From Ceratopteris richardii (lineage: Eukaryota > Streptophyta > Polypodiopsida > Polypodiales > Pteridaceae), in NCBI GenBank assembly GCA_020310875.1, contig CM035416.1:76619080-76683079 (forward strand): 64,000 nt of DNA, written 5' to 3'. The position numbers were made by a program, and so were the translations under genes. This document shows positions 1 to 11,082 of the stretch, piece by piece (within the stretch, counting starts at the first letter, position 1; every line of letters begins with the position of its first letter). Below the pieces are notes generated by a model, which searched no databases, was not told where the DNA came from, and saw only the letters and a program-made list of their open reading frames with translations.

Positions 1-552
1 GCTTACTTCCTTTTGTGGAGTGATTTCCACATAGCTCGGCACTTCCTTATACATGAGTGCCAGCTCCTTGTTCACCGCATCACTCCCAGGGGGGATTTGT
101 TGATATATTTAGGTAGTGATGTGTGTGAACACTCTAGGACCGCCGGGGCACTTTTTTCCCTCTTTAGGAGGTTTTTTTCCCCCGGCTTGTATATACGCCT
201 ATTGCCCTAATGGGCTACTTATCTTTGTACATTCTCTAGTAATTCATTCAGTCTTGTGTGTTGTGCTCCAAGCTTCTTCTTCTTCCTTGTGCTGTTCGCG
301 TGCTTTCGCAGACGTCTAACTCCAACATATCCATGGTAAGGACATGAAATGCCAACGAATGGCAAATAGCTGCCTAGCAGAAAGTACATGATGAGCCAAG
401 GAGTGGCAAGGGAACCAAAAGGATAAATAAACGCATCCGACGAACTGAGCCTCAACAACAAAAGGAGGCCAGGGTAGACCAAAAGAAACTAGGGGAACCC
501 ATGGTGAAGGAAGACCTAGAGCCTAAAGGAGAGACACAGGACAAATGTCTAG
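1..552. other. No gene; LTR-like sequence of unknown element
   Basis: No convincing coding sequence. The first 327 bases look like the promoter-distal part of a plant LTR read on the plus strand: a TATA-like tgtatata near 188, T-rich blocks around 148-180, and a CA end at about 327 (ctccaaca). No partner LTR or primer site was found, so the assignment is tentative. From 328 to 552 I see nothing recognisable. Confidence 0.3.
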
Positions 553-2536
553 CTAGGGCATCGGCGGAGAAGGGGGCCTATCCCTAGGTGGAACATCGTC
601 CCGAGGTATAGGTAAGTCGGGTGAGGCAGGTGGAATGATGGCTGCCTCCTCAATCCATGCAGCAATCTTGCTCCTGTATCTGCGTAGGTGATCGCGCTCT
701 CGTCGGACCAAACGACACGCAGGACTATCACAAATGCCTAAGGAGGCACGCTGGCGGATCTCCATAAGAGCACGAGTCGCGGCATCAGCCTCATCTCGAT
801 ATCGGTCTCTGTCCTGCTGCATGGCCCGCAATGCATCGCGCGACGTCTACCACTGAGCCGCTGCAGCAGCACGAATGCGATCGATCGTCAGAGCATACTG
901 CTGATGTAGCGCAGCTGTTGCGGATACAGAATCAAGGGAGAGACGGGCAGCATCGGCTCCAGCACTCGCTACGAGCTCACATCACAAAGTAGGCCCAAGA
1001 AAGGTGGATCATCGTCGAGGAAGGCTGCAAGGTGGGTGGTGGTGGGGGTGGGGCCGGAGTAGGGATGGAAGGCTGCGAGGAGGGTGGTGGTGGGGGTGGG
1101 GCCGGAGTAGACTGGGGGTAAGTGGGAGAAGCCGGAGGCGACGGATGAGGATGGGAGGTGGAGGCAGACTCAATGGAGATGGCAGGAGATGGAGGAGGTT
1201 GTGAGGCGCCGGCCGGGGAGGGTGACGAATGGTGGGGGTAGGGACAGAGGTGGGAAAAATCAATCGGGTACAGACTCTCCCAACGGGAGGTGGAGTGGAG
1301 GCTGCCATGGAAGGAGGTGGCTGCGGACGAGGGCTAGGGGCTGAGGGCAATACGACGGTCATCTGAGGGGGGGGGGTGGGGAGAATGGGCAATAGAATGT
1401 GTAAGATGAGAAGGGTCAAGACAATGGCTGGATGCTATGGTGTGTGTACCAGGTAGATGGAATAGCCAAGCTAAAACCGGGGCAGAATAAACAGAGAATG
1501 AACGAGTGCCACGATGGAGGGCATCATGGAATCGTCGGGAGCGAAGGAGGAATGATTGGAACATGAGTGTGCCATAGGGAAAAGGGCGGCCATGTAAAAA
1601 ACAGAAAAGAGGGTCAGCTATATGGATGTCGTGTAATGGAAGGTCCGAGGAGGGACTACAAAATAAGAAGAAGAAAATGAATGAATGAAGGACGGCGAGC
1701 TGGTACTGTGTGGGCATGGCATCAACACCATATAATGATATGTAGAAAGCAATGGTATCTTCCCGAGATAACCCCGAGTAGAGTGTCGGTGGAGCATGAA
1801 ACGAAGAGAGGCTCGAACCTATGCCTGCAGTTACGACCGCAGGGGTCAGCGAACCAGATGGAAAATGAGGGAAGTCAAGCAGCACTGTGCGGATATCGGA
1901 CCCCTCTGCCTCGGATAAGAAGAGGGAGGCTAGTCGCCAAAGACCGGCCTGACGGAGGCAACCCTCGGGAAGGAGATCGATGAGCAGGATGGGAGGCAAA
2001 GCTAAATGCAGGCGGAGGGATAGGGTCGAAGATGAGTCTCTATGGTCAACGATGGATGACGACGGTGGACGGGGAACAGTAGAGGTGGAATGGCTACCAG
2101 AGCTGCGGGCGGGGTGGCCACTAGAACCATCTGAGTGCGTCGGCACGGCTGTGGTAGCTGCAACAGGAAGGTGAAGACCAGGGGGAAGGGTCCCGGGGCT
2201 ATACAACGAGGAACCGGAGAGGGAGGAGCATGGAAGTGAAACCGCAAAAGGCTGACTACCATGGAAATGGGTAGGGGTGGAAGGGGTAGTATGGCGTGGA
2301 ACTGGTGTGAGAGGGATGGAGTGGATTATGGAGGGGAGGGGGCCCCTAGGGGCGGGGTGTAGGGTGGCGACAGGGACGGTCGGGGTGGCGGCCAGAGGGG
2401 CAGACTGGGATGAGGTGATATGAAGTAGGGGGCCTACCTCGAGATGGAGAGGGCCGAAAGCTAAGGCAGAAAGAGCAAGTTCCGAGTATGCCTCGGTAGC
2501 CATGGATGAATCATGCTGGGGAGCGGAAGACGCCAT
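553..2536 (-). pseudogene. Third ORF downstream of pol in element D, degenerate
   Basis: A reading frame starts at MASSAPQHDSS (2536) and can be followed to 553 through at least two stop codons (about 1332 and 844) and a frameshift near 1000. In order it holds an N-terminal Ser/Pro/Thr-rich stretch, a globular middle part (about residues 180-370, hydrophobic and rich in Leu and Phe), a proline-rich segment with a duplicated 16-residue unit, and a C-terminal charged helical region (RAMQQDRDRYRDEADAATRA) likely to form coiled coil. I do not recognise the family. The layout resembles the ORFs placed after pol in elements O and E in this window. Some plant gypsy lineages carry an extra ORF there, called env-like in Athila, but no signal peptide or clear membrane segment is seen here. 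Confidence 0.55.
1021..1116 (-). repeat. 48-bp tandem repeat encoding a proline-rich unit
   Basis: Two near-identical 48-bp units (aaggctgc at 1021 and at 1069) encode, on the minus strand, two copies of a 16-residue unit around PAPPPPPP. The period is a multiple of three, so the expansion preserved the reading frame of the third ORF of element D. Confidence 0.6.
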
Positions 2537-3649
2537 AGATGCAGATCGAGAACGCGGTCACAAAAGTACTGCAACCACACAGAGCAAGGTTCTATGAAGG
2601 GAACTCTATAGTGAACATATATAAAACAGCAGAAAAACATCCAAACCGAGAGTTCTTAACCCAAAATTTGGTTTCGGCATGCTCAATTACCCTAAAAACG
2701 ACTGCTAAAATGGCAAAAACGGAGGGCTACAGGAGTAATTAATATAAATAAGAGAAAATTTAAGAGGAAAAAGAAAGACTAACCAAAATAAAAAGAATTA
2801 TATATATATTAAAAAAAACTAATATACAATACTGAATGGAAATATATACGAAATAAAAAATAAAAACAAATAAATAATTAATTTGTAAATAAAATAAAAG
2901 AATAATAATAATAAAATAAAAATATATAAAAAATAAAAATAAAAAGAAAATAAGAAAATTAAAAAATAAACAAAAAAAGAAAAAAATACCTTGAAATCGC
3001 CGAGCCGCTTTGTGTGCTTGAGGAAGGGAAGATGTGGTTATATGGGGGGGGAGGGGGGCTGTCAGAACCGCGGGGGGGGGGGGGGGGGGGGGGGGGCAGG
3101 CGAAAGGGGGGCGGGGGGTGGGGGGGAAGGGGGGGGTGGGGGGGGGGGGAAGGGGGGGGGAAGGGGAGGGGGAAAAGGGGGGTGGGGATTTTTTTTTTTT
3201 TTTTTAAGCAAAAAGCAAGTAAACGCCCTGGGGGCCCTTAAAAAAAAAAAACACAAAAATAGAGAAAAATGAAGGAAAAATAAAAAAAAAAGCCTTCTGA
3301 AAAATGGCCAAAAATTCTAAAAAATTTCTCATGAAATTTTCCACAGGGCTAGGCCCAATTTCTTTCATCAAACCACAGAGAGCCTCCTTTTATTCCTCCT
3401 ATTTGGCAAGAAAATGACATCGGAAAGGGATAAAAAATGCTAGAAAAATGCTAAAATTACTAGAAAAATTTCCAAAAATACCCAAAAGTTTTACGTTTGC
3501 AGAGGTTATGAAATGCCTTCTAGGTCTGCTAAAAACACCAGGAACAAGAATGAAATTGATAAAGAAAACTACTAAAACTGAGCAAAATGAGATGAGAAAG
3601 CTATGTACAACATGGACAGATTTTGCAGTTCCAGGTGATTCATACTTCT
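2537..3649. other. Non-coding spacer with strong purine bias
   Basis: No gene is supported. From about 2740 to 3000 the plus strand is A-rich with few C residues, and from 3070 to 3190 it is almost pure G. A T-run follows at 3189-3205 and A-rich sequence to 3300. It separates the integrase end of element D from the third ORF. Predicted Gly-rich or Pro-rich peptides here are low-complexity artefacts. From 3300 to 3649 the sequence is ordinary and unrecognised. Confidence 0.6.
3070..3190. repeat. Poly-G low-complexity tract
   Basis: About 120 bases consist mostly of G on the plus strand, with several runs of eight or more G separated by short A, T or C interruptions, followed directly by a long T-run. 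It can in principle form G-quadruplexes. Tracts like this are also difficult for sequencing and assembly. Confidence 0.8.
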
Positions 3650-5311
3650 TCAAGTGTGTTGATGATAGGCCTTGAGCCTTGATATGTTGACCAGTGGCAA
3701 GGCCTCTCCTTTCAGCGTCTCTAACTCCACAGCACCCCAATTTAGCATTGTTTTGACTCTATAAGGTCCTTCCCAATGTGGAAGCCATTTTCCTCTCAGT
3801 TGTGTATGAAGATGAGGTCTATGGAGAAGAACTAACATGCCTGCTTCAATGTTGTTGTTCCACAGATGTCGATCATGTGCCTCCTTCCTCTTCATCTGAG
3901 TCTCTATCAATTGTTTTGTTGCTAGTAGACGAATCTCCTCCACTTTATGTAGTGCTCCGAGCCTCTGAGAGACATCACAATCCTTCTTGCCCTGCATGAA
4001 TTCTATCTTAGGTGATCCATGTAAAAATTCAAAGGGCTCAATGGGCAATATGCCATAAACCAGTTGGAATGGAGAATATCCCATGGCCTCTTTGTAGGCT
4101 AACCTGTATGCCCATAGGGTACCTTGATAAGCAATGCCCCAGGAAGTGGGCGGTAACATACACTCCTTTCTTAACATTGAGATTAAAACCTTATTTGTCG
4201 ATTCAGCCTGCCCATTGGCTCTTGGATAGTAAGCACATGAGGTCCTATGTAGAATTCTATACCTGTTGAAAATTTCCTGCAGGACTTTATTCACAAAATG
4301 GGTACCCTGATCTATACAAATTTCAAGTGGACATCCAAACCTGCAAATGATGCTATTGTAAATGAAATCAGCAACAGTTTGGGCAGTGCAGTCTGGGGAG
4401 GCAATAGCTTCAGCCCACTTTGTCGCATAATTTGTAGCTATGAAGAGATATTTCTCTCTTTTTGGAATCGCGGGAGGGTAGATGGGCCCTACAAAATCTA
4501 GCCCCCACTTCTCAAATGGTTGCCAGGAAGTGGAAACAATCAAGCGGTTATGCCTCTGCTTTGTTGGCTTAGGTCCACACCTTTGGCAAACGTCACATGC
4601 CTTTCCCCATTCATCTGCATCCTTAAATAGTGTAGGCCACCATAGACCAGCATCCAGTATCCTCTGACTCATAATATGCCTTGGAAGGTGCCCACCACCT
4701 GTTCCTTCATGTGCAGAGTGAAGGACTTCCCTCACTTCTTCTTCCAAACACTTCCTAAACATGTCATCCTTGCCCTGTCTATATAATTTATCTTCAATGA
4801 AGGTATATGGTCTACTCTTGATTAGCAGTCTCTTCCTTTGCACAACACTAGCCTTTTCTGGATACAACCCAGTTTTAATGAAATTCTTGATATCATAATA
4901 CCAACCTTGAGCTTGTACAACAACCAGATGAGCATTTGGAAAATCATCATTGATTCCACTAGCTTGATTCATCATATTGATTCTGGATAGGTGATCCGCC
5001 ATAACATTTTCTTTACCTGGTCTGTGGACTACAGAAAAATCAAAATCTTGGAACAACAATAACCACCTCCATATTCTACCAGTGGCTTGTGGTTTGTTGA
5101 GCAAGTATTTTAGTGGTTGGTGATCCGTTATAATAATAAATTTTACTCCCAGTAAGTAATGAAGGAATTTTTGGACAGCAAAAACCATTGCTAGGGCTTC
5201 CCTTTCTGTAGTATTGTAATTCCTTTCAGCCTTGGTCAAGATTCTATTGGCATATTGAATTGGTCTGTCCACTTTAAATTCTTCACTGGGTTGGGTCAGA
5301 ACTGCCCCCAC
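3650..5311 (-). pseudogene. Element D RNase H and integrase part of pol
   Basis: Continues the D polyprotein after a stop codon (TAA, about 5348-5350) that separates it from the RT part. It begins inside RNase H (AVGAVLTQPS, then NYNTTEREALAMVFAVQKF and ITDHQPLKYL). The integrase follows, with an H2C2 zinc-binding module (HEGTGGGHLPRH to CDVCQRC) and a catalytic core with its first Asp in GLDFVGP, second Asp in CIDQGTHF and Glu in NGQAESTN. The C-terminal part (GKWLPHWEGPYRVKTML) is the usual gypsy integrase tail. There is no chromodomain. The integrase triad is intact in this segment, but the stop upstream breaks the polyprotein. Confidence 0.85.
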
Positions 5312-5350
5312 TGCATAGGCACTGGCATCTACATGTATATGAAAGATTTT

Positions 5351-7030
5351 TTACCACTCAGGTGTGATCAAAATAGGAGCAGACACTAACCTTGCCCGTA
5401 ATGTTTGATATGCTTTTTCCTCCTCTTCTTCCCATTTAAAAGGTACTTCCTTACATGTAAGTCTAGCTAGTGGTCTGGCTATCTCTGCATACATTTTTAT
5501 AAACCTTCTATGGTATCCAGTATGCCCCAAGAAACTCTGAATCTCTTTAGGAGATTTAGGTTTAGGCAACTTTAATATGGAAATGATTTTGTCAGGATCT
5601 GGGGCCATACCTTTAGCCGACACCACATGTCCTAAGAGAGTTCCTTCTGTCACAAGGAAATGACATTTGTTTGGATTGAGCTTTAGCTTAGTCTCCCTAC
5701 ATCTTTTGAAAACATTGTGCAGCTGCCTCAAGTGATGGTCCAAACAATCTAGAGGAGTTTCTTTGAGAGAACCTGAAAACGAAGAGAAGTCATCCATGAA
5801 GATTCTAAGTGATTCCAGCAATAGGGGGCCGAAAATGAGATTGACCGTTCTGTTAAAGGTGGCTAGAGCATTTCTGAGCCCAAATGGCATTTTGACATAC
5901 ACATATGTTTCCCATGGTGTGATAAAAGCAGTCTTTTCACGATCCTTTGGGTGTATTGATATTTGATTATAGCCACTAAATCCATCCATAAAGCTATATA
6001 ATGCATGCCCAGCCACTTCTTCAATGACCTGCTCTGCAAAAGGCATTGGGAACCCATCTGGAATGGTCACCTTGTTGAGTGCTCTAAAGTCAACACAAAT
6101 TCTGATTTTATTAGTATTCTTCTTTGGTACTATAACCATAGGTGAGAGCCACACTGAGTGTTCTACAGGAATGATGATTCCTGCATCCTCCATCTTCTGT
6201 ATTTCCACATAGATAGCTTCAACATATTTTGGATTAAGTCTATAACTCTTCCCTCTTATGGGTTTGGCTCCATCAACAAGAGGGATTCTGTGCTCTCCAT
6301 AAGTTGCATGCACTCCTTCTAAGTCTTTATAATACCAGGCAAAAACATCTGTATAATGGGTCAAGAATGACTTTAGCTTTTCAAGGAGCCCTGGGTGGCT
6401 CCACAACCAAGTGGCCACCAAAATTGGCTGATTATTGTCTTGAGTGCCTAATTTTATTTCTTGGACAGGATTTCTCTCTACCATATTATCTTCGTGCTCA
6501 TCTTCTACCTTGTCTTCTTCTACTAGCTTTTCGTGCATTGCTTCATAAGCAGGTGTATTTTGGACTTCAATGTGTTCCTCCTTGTCCTGCATCCATCCTG
6601 CAGGAATTTCTTGAATTGGGAAAGAACATTCTTCACTAGAATTTTTTACCTTGCCTTTAGCTTCAGTAACCTCCTTATCTGTGGTTGTCATATCCTCCTC
6701 CAAGTTGTATTTGAGGGGTGTCTTCCTGCCCATTTTGTGGTCTGTGATGGGCTCTCCCAATCCATCAACTTGGACTTTCTCCTTATCTTCACCATAACCT
6801 TCAGTCGTGCAATAATTATTAAGAAAATTTCCAAAACAAGAGGAAGAGTTGCCTGCTTGGAGCCAATTTAGAATATCCTCTTCTTCCTCGAAATCTATTT
6901 GGGGTTGATCCTCCGATTTTGTTTCCATGCATATACCAACTGTTTGCATCATGCTAGCGTTTCCTTGATTATCTGGGCCCTCTTCTAAATGAATCTGTGT
7001 CAGCTCTTGCCCTTTCTTTTGTACCCACAT
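5351..7030 (-). pseudogene. Element D reverse transcriptase part of pol
   Basis: Opens with an acidic linker between protease and RT (about residues 1-200). RT follows, with VDFRALNKVTIPDGFPMPF, SFMDGFSGYNQI, MPFGLRNALATFNR and an FMDD catalytic box (IFMDDFSSFSG), then LGHVVSAKGM and SFLGHTGYHRRF. It reaches the start of RNase H (LVSAPILITPEW) before the stop near 5350. The upstream stop at about 7079-7081 replaces the Arg of the protease sequence LLIGRPW. The FMDD variant of the YXDD box is common in this group of plant elements. The enzyme would copy element RNA into DNA in virus-like particles; here it is broken by flanking stops. Confidence 0.85.
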
Positions 7031-7078
7031 AGTGTCCTTTCCCCAATCATGAATGACACTTGCATGCCTCAGCCATGG

Positions 7079-8395
7079 TCATCCAATTAAGAGGGAAAAT
7101 CCTCCTTCAACCTGGGGCAATCTTAAAACCACAAAATCCAGAATGAATAGATTACCTTGTATTTCAAGTGGAACTTTTGGGATCACTCCCAAGGGCCTTA
7201 CTTTGCTTTGATCTGCCAAAGTAACAGTGAAATTTGCAGGCCTTGAAGGGTGGAGTCCAATCTTTTCCATTGTATGTTCAGGCATCAAGTTAATGCCAGA
7301 ACCACCATCCACAATAACTCCTTGAAATTCATGACCTTGGATAGATACTGTCAGCCGAGGACTTTTATAATCTGTAAGGGGTGCTTCCCCTACAATTTTT
7401 CCTTTATGTAAAACAGCAGTCTTTGCCACCAAACTTGTAGTGGAAGCTTCATCAATTATCTGCAATAACTCTGACCTGAATTTCCCATCCATTTTTATTA
7501 AATCAAAAATACTAACCTCCTTTTTCATGGACTTGAGTAGTTTTGAAGCCTCTGATTCCTTGAGAGCATGGGCTCCAGTTGACTTATCAACCTCCTCATG
7601 ACCCCTGTTGAAGGCATGCCCAATGGCATCACTGGTGCATATGAGATCTCCTTTTTGACTTGTATCTGCACCTGTGGTGACTTTATCTTCAGATGGTTCT
7701 CTGTTTTGATTCCATTCCTTAATCTTTGACCCTTCTCCTATGTCTGCTTGAGCCTTCCCCTTGCTTCTTGTCTGCACAGTCAAAGATTCTATTTCTTCTA
7801 ATTGCACCACCCTGGTAGATGGTGATGGCTCATTGACCAGATCACACACTTCTTCTTTGTGCACCGAAATCATTTGAATATGAGGCCCGGATGAAGAGGC
7901 TTGATTCTTAGGACAACAATTTGTATAATGGTCTCTTGCATCAGGGCAGTTCCTGCAAGGAGGGGCATTTTCTGGTAGGGTGCACCTACTTTGATAGTGC
8001 CCGGCTCCACATCTGAAACAGATGATTGGCCTCCTAGGCCCATTTCCAAAGTTATTCCTCTGTCTAGGATTATAGTTGTTACCTTGATTTGGTGCAGCAG
8101 CCATCACATTTGCTAGTGTTGGGGGTCCTCCTTGTGTCCAGTATGTCGTTGTAGGCATTCCTCTTGATTGGCATTCATGGGCCTCATGGCCAACTTTCCT
8201 GCATAATTGACAAGTCACACTTAACAGAGGACATTCACTTACTATGTGGCCTTGCTTGCTGCACATGGAACACCAAAGTCCACTCTTGATGCCACCTCCT
8301 TTGAGCTCGTGCAACTCCTGTCGCAGCTGAGCCAATTCCTCTGCCTGGGCCTCCTCCTCCTTTTGGAGCTTTAGTGCTTCAATCTCCCTTCTCAA
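7079..8395 (-). pseudogene. Element D gag C-terminus and aspartic protease
   Basis: An N-terminal coiled-coil stretch (LQKEEEAQAEELAQLRQEL) is followed by four zinc-knuckle motifs: CSMCSKQGHIVSEC, CQLCRKVGHEAHEC, CFRCGAGHYQSRC (one residue short) and CRNC..DHYTNC (irregular spacing). After a variable linker comes a retropepsin with active site IVDGGSGINLM, ending at FSLLIG where a stop replaces the next residue. The DGGSG form of the active site is frequent in plant gypsy elements. Knuckles would bind element RNA for packaging, and the protease would cut the Gag-Pol precursor. Confidence 0.85.
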
Positions 8396-9240
8396 TTGAG
8401 CAACAGCATTCTCCTCCTCTTTGTAGGGCTTATTTCTTTTTAAGCCCTCCAGCTCTTTCCTTAGCTAGATCACTGGATCCTCCATTTCTGTACCATATGT
8501 TGGTTGGGAAGAAGTTGCTCCATACTGGTACCTTATCTGCTCCAAGCGTGTGGCTGTGCTGATGAACTCCTCTATCGAGGTTTGTAGGTAACACTAATTT
8601 CTTTATTTTGCATTGGGTGGCCACTGGTAGGGGCTTAGCCAACCATTTCTTAACAAAAAAAATCGTGTGGTGGATCTGGCAATTTAGCCATTAGTGCTTT
8701 GGCCCTAGTCACAAACTCTGGGAACTTTTCTCCTGGACCCAATCTCAAGTTTTCTAGTTCTTCTATGATAATCTCCGCAGTGTTGCCATGCTAGAACTGA
8801 TTTTTAAATGCATCTTTCATCACATCCCAAGTGGTAAAATGGTTTTCAGCAAACTGGTTGAACCACTTATCAGCTTATCCCTCTAATGTGGCAGGGAAGA
8901 GAATACAAAAGGCATCCTCCCTACCCATTAGGCCTCTAGTCTTACATAGTGCCAAAAACCTTCTAATGTGTTCATCCGAATCCTCCTGAGCTAGGCCTTT
9001 GAAAGAAGGAAACTTTATATTTAATCTAGAGAGTAAAGTTTCCAAGTCTACCTGACCCGCCATGCTCTTGACTGATGATGTTGAAGATAGTGGACTGGAG
9101 GACCTTCTAACAACCTTCCTTCTTGTTTGCTTGTAGGTGACCCTCAATGTTTGGGACCGGGTTGCGGTCATGAGCAGCTCATAGCCCACTGAATATGAGA
9201 CACGATAAGAATATTTACCTTTTGTTTGATGAAGTAGCAC
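8396..9240 (-). pseudogene. Element D gag N-terminal (capsid) region, broken
   Basis: The gag frame includes MAGQVDLETLLSRLNIKFPSF and LCKTRGLMGREDAFCILFPA. It reaches a stop near 8878 and continues in the same frame with DKWFNQFAENHFTTWDVMKD, another stop, then LENLRLGPGEKFPEFVTRAK. This is the retrotransposon gag (capsid) fold region. The true start is uncertain because the frame extends upstream of the MAGQV methionine. At least three lesions are visible before the zinc-knuckle segment, so no full Gag could be made. Confidence 0.75.
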
Positions 9241-9312
9241 TATGGTTCTGTTGACACTTGATCTCTTCTATGCTTTGCACTTGGTTTCTCCTAAGCTCAA
9301 ATCTCCTTGGAA

Positions 9313-9330
9313 GTCCCACCGGGCGTGCCA
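9313..9330 (-). promoter_or_regulatory. Primer binding site of element D
   Basis: On the minus strand, TGGCACGCCCGGTGGGAC lies five bases inside the LTR end. The leading TGG is expected for pairing with the CCA end of a tRNA, and the same type of site (TTTGGCACGCCCGGTGGGAC-like) is common in plant gypsy elements. I do not assign the tRNA species. Confidence 0.7.
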
Positions 9331-9335
9331 AATTT

Positions 9336-10368
9336 TGTTGGGGGGGATTCTTAGACAAGAAGGAGTTTGAGGGTTTGTAGGAGAAAATGAAAAGACCACA
9401 AGAGGAAATACACCTTGGAAGCTTCTGCCGATTGATTACAATAAGACAATTACAATGTTTGAAGCAAAATACAAGCCAATACTTTTGTGCACAATCACAC
9501 AGAGTGCTCAATTACAAAATACCCAATATCCCAAAGTCTTCTTGCCACCGACCTCCTCTGCACCAGACCTCCACCTGCTTCAAGCTTATCCTTGTGCACA
9601 CCTTGCACCAAGCTTCCACTAAGGGGGAGGAATGAATACCTTCTATCGGCACGCGCACACTGCAAAGAGACCTTGAGATCCTTGGGGGACTAGCTTAGCA
9701 CCCTCTGCACAATCCCTTAGTCACTCTCTATGCACTCTTGCAACTCCACTTCTCTCTGTCTCACACTGGTGACCCTTGCACTTCTATTTCTTGCTCCACT
9801 TCGACTATGCTTCTCTTGCTTACTCTAAGATTGGTCCAAGAATAGACCTTGCCTTGATTTGAGTCTGTCGATCACGTACGCTCCTAACTTCAATGGTATC
9901 TTGGTGCTCACTTTGATGTCCCAAGATTGTCTTCACAAGTGGCAGCCAACGACTCACTATTTTGTCTTGTAGTGACTTTAGACTAAAACCCAAAATTTTA
10001 ATGGGGGGACCATACTTTCACCTGTGCGTACGCTGCCGCTTCACATACCTTCACAATTTCCTTTTAAGTCTTCACTTTTGCACATAAGGGGGGGTTCACC
10101 TGAACCTTCCAAAACACTTTAAAACACACTTTGAACCTTAGGGAAATTAGAGAAAATACCTCAACAACCTGCAACCCACTTTCTCCAATTTACCCTTTGT
10201 GGACAATTAATTGTGCACTACCTGTGCACTTTGACACCTGCACCTCAGCACTTTGACTTTGCACTTGTTGACTTTGACCTTGACCTTGTTGACTTTGACT
10301 ATTTGACTTTGATCTTTTGACTTTGAGTGCAGTTGACTTTGACCAACATAACTTTTACGGGCTCAACA
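9336..10368 (-). repeat. 5' LTR of element D
   Basis: In plus-strand reading it starts TGTTGGGGGG and ends GCTCAACA, giving a TG...CA element with short inverted ends (TGTTG/CAACA). The inner end is fixed by the adjacent primer site. The outer end is inferred from the CA end and from the return to the gag frame of element O just after it, so it could be off (an alternative CAACA lies at 10343-10347). No coding sequence is seen within. The flanking TTGAC at 10369 would be the target duplication, but the other side is not in view. Confidence 0.65.
10231..10343 (-). promoter_or_regulatory. Cluster of W-box cores in U3 of element D
   Basis: Eleven TTGAC motifs lie in 113 bp (starts 10231, 10253, 10268, 10274, 10280, 10289, 10295, 10303, 10317, 10333, 10339), mostly as repeats of TTGACTT/TTGACCT. 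TTGAC(C/T) is the core site for plant WRKY factors. The cluster sits at the U3 (outer) end of the LTR, upstream of the element's expected transcription start. Function is inferred from motif density only. Confidence 0.5.
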
Positions 10369-10373
10369 TTGAC

Positions 10374-10467
10374 TATTTGCAAAACAATCGGCAAAAACCA
10401 CACCAGAGTGTCCAGGAGTATGCGACACTGTTCAGAACTCACTTGCGGCAGCTACCACCGGCGCATG
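10374..10467 (+). pseudogene. Gag fragment of old gypsy element O (left piece)
   Basis: An open frame reads QKPHQSVQEYATLFRTHL and ends with QLPPAH at the insertion point of element A. It resumes at 37673 in the same codon phase (H-A-N-L-P-D-D, with the Ala codon formed across the junction). This is the capsid region of an older gypsy element, later split by elements A and B. The part further upstream was separated by element D and is not in the window. Confidence 0.75.
10463..10467. repeat. Target site duplication of element A (left)
   Basis: GCATG directly before the 5' LTR (TGTTAGCC) matches GCATG directly after the 3' LTR at 25077-25081. A five-base duplication is usual for Ty3/gypsy integrases. 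Confidence 0.9.
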
Positions 10468-10762
10468 TGTTAGCCCCAAAAAATGGTTGATTTTTATGCA
10501 CTAATGTGGTTTTATTTGGCAGGAAATTTGTTTGATTTCAGGTACTTGCAGAGTAGATTTGGTGATTGATGAGAAACATGTGGAGATATTGATTGCAGGG
10601 ATGTGGAAAAAAGGGATTGAGCATGGAGGAGCTGTAGATGGAAAAGATGGGGGTAGAATTTTTGGTGCTTGGGAAGTTGACATGAGAGGTGAATTGCCAC
10701 TTCTCTTTGTATCCAGAAAAGAGGCACGGACTAAGCTCCCGCATTCTGAGGTGGTCGATACA

Positions 10763-11082
10763 GAGGTTTTGGCAGTCACTCAGAGGCCTGGAGAGGCAGG
10801 AATGAGTTGGTTTCAGGGTACTGCAGATGCTATTCGGCAATTTACTTGGTTATTTGAGGATACAAAGAACACAGATATCAAACATGTCCTGATTCTCTCT
10901 AGCGATCATTTATATCGCAAGGATTACATGGAATTTTTGCAGAAGCACGAGGCTGGTGATGCTGACATAACTATATCTTGTGTCCCCATTGATAAAAGTC
11001 GAGCCTCAGATTATGGATTGATGAAGATGGATAGTAAAGGGTGTGTCCTTTATTTTGCTGAGAAACCAAGGGGAGAAAGTGT
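10763..11082 (+). pseudogene. Captured fragment of ADP-glucose pyrophosphorylase gene (in 5' LTR)
   Basis: Part of an ORF at 10532-11140. The segment from [14 protein letters not shown] to EKPRGE matches the N-terminal catalytic region of plant ADP-glucose pyrophosphorylase: [46 protein letters not shown] and [15 protein letters not shown]. The enzyme makes ADP-glucose for starch synthesis in plastids. About 106 codons are present out of a protein of roughly 500. The plastid transit peptide, the N-terminal glucosyl-nucleotide site and the C-terminal allosteric domain are missing. Residues before Glu-Val-Leu and after Arg-Gly-Glu do not match the family, marking the capture breakpoints. Large versus small subunit origin is unresolved, though it looks more like a large subunit. 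The segment is uninterrupted, while plant AGPase genes are intron-rich. Confidence 0.85.

Larger units (their letters stand above)
553..10368 (-). mobile_element. Gypsy LTR retrotransposon D (left end not found)
   Basis: A minus-strand Ty3/gypsy element. In transcription order it has a 5' LTR (9336-10368), a primer site (9313-9330), gag (8396-9240), zinc knuckles plus protease (7079-8395), RT (5351-7030), RNase H and integrase (3650-5311), a low-complexity spacer (2537-3649) and a broken third ORF (553-2536). No copy of the LTR was seen on the left, so the element either runs off the window or has lost its 3' end. There is no chromodomain. The RT sequence SFMDGFSGYNQI places it with the non-chromodomain Tat/Athila-type plant elements. 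It lies inside the gag region of old element O. Assigning the third ORF to this element rests on position and orientation only. Confidence 0.8.

Noticed and set aside
1009..1419. 136-codon Pro/His-rich minus-strand ORF
   Set aside because: An alternative frame of the proline-rich segment of the third ORF of element D.
2991..3272. Gly-rich and Pro-rich ORFs over the poly-G tract
   Set aside because: Pure low-complexity translation of G/C runs.
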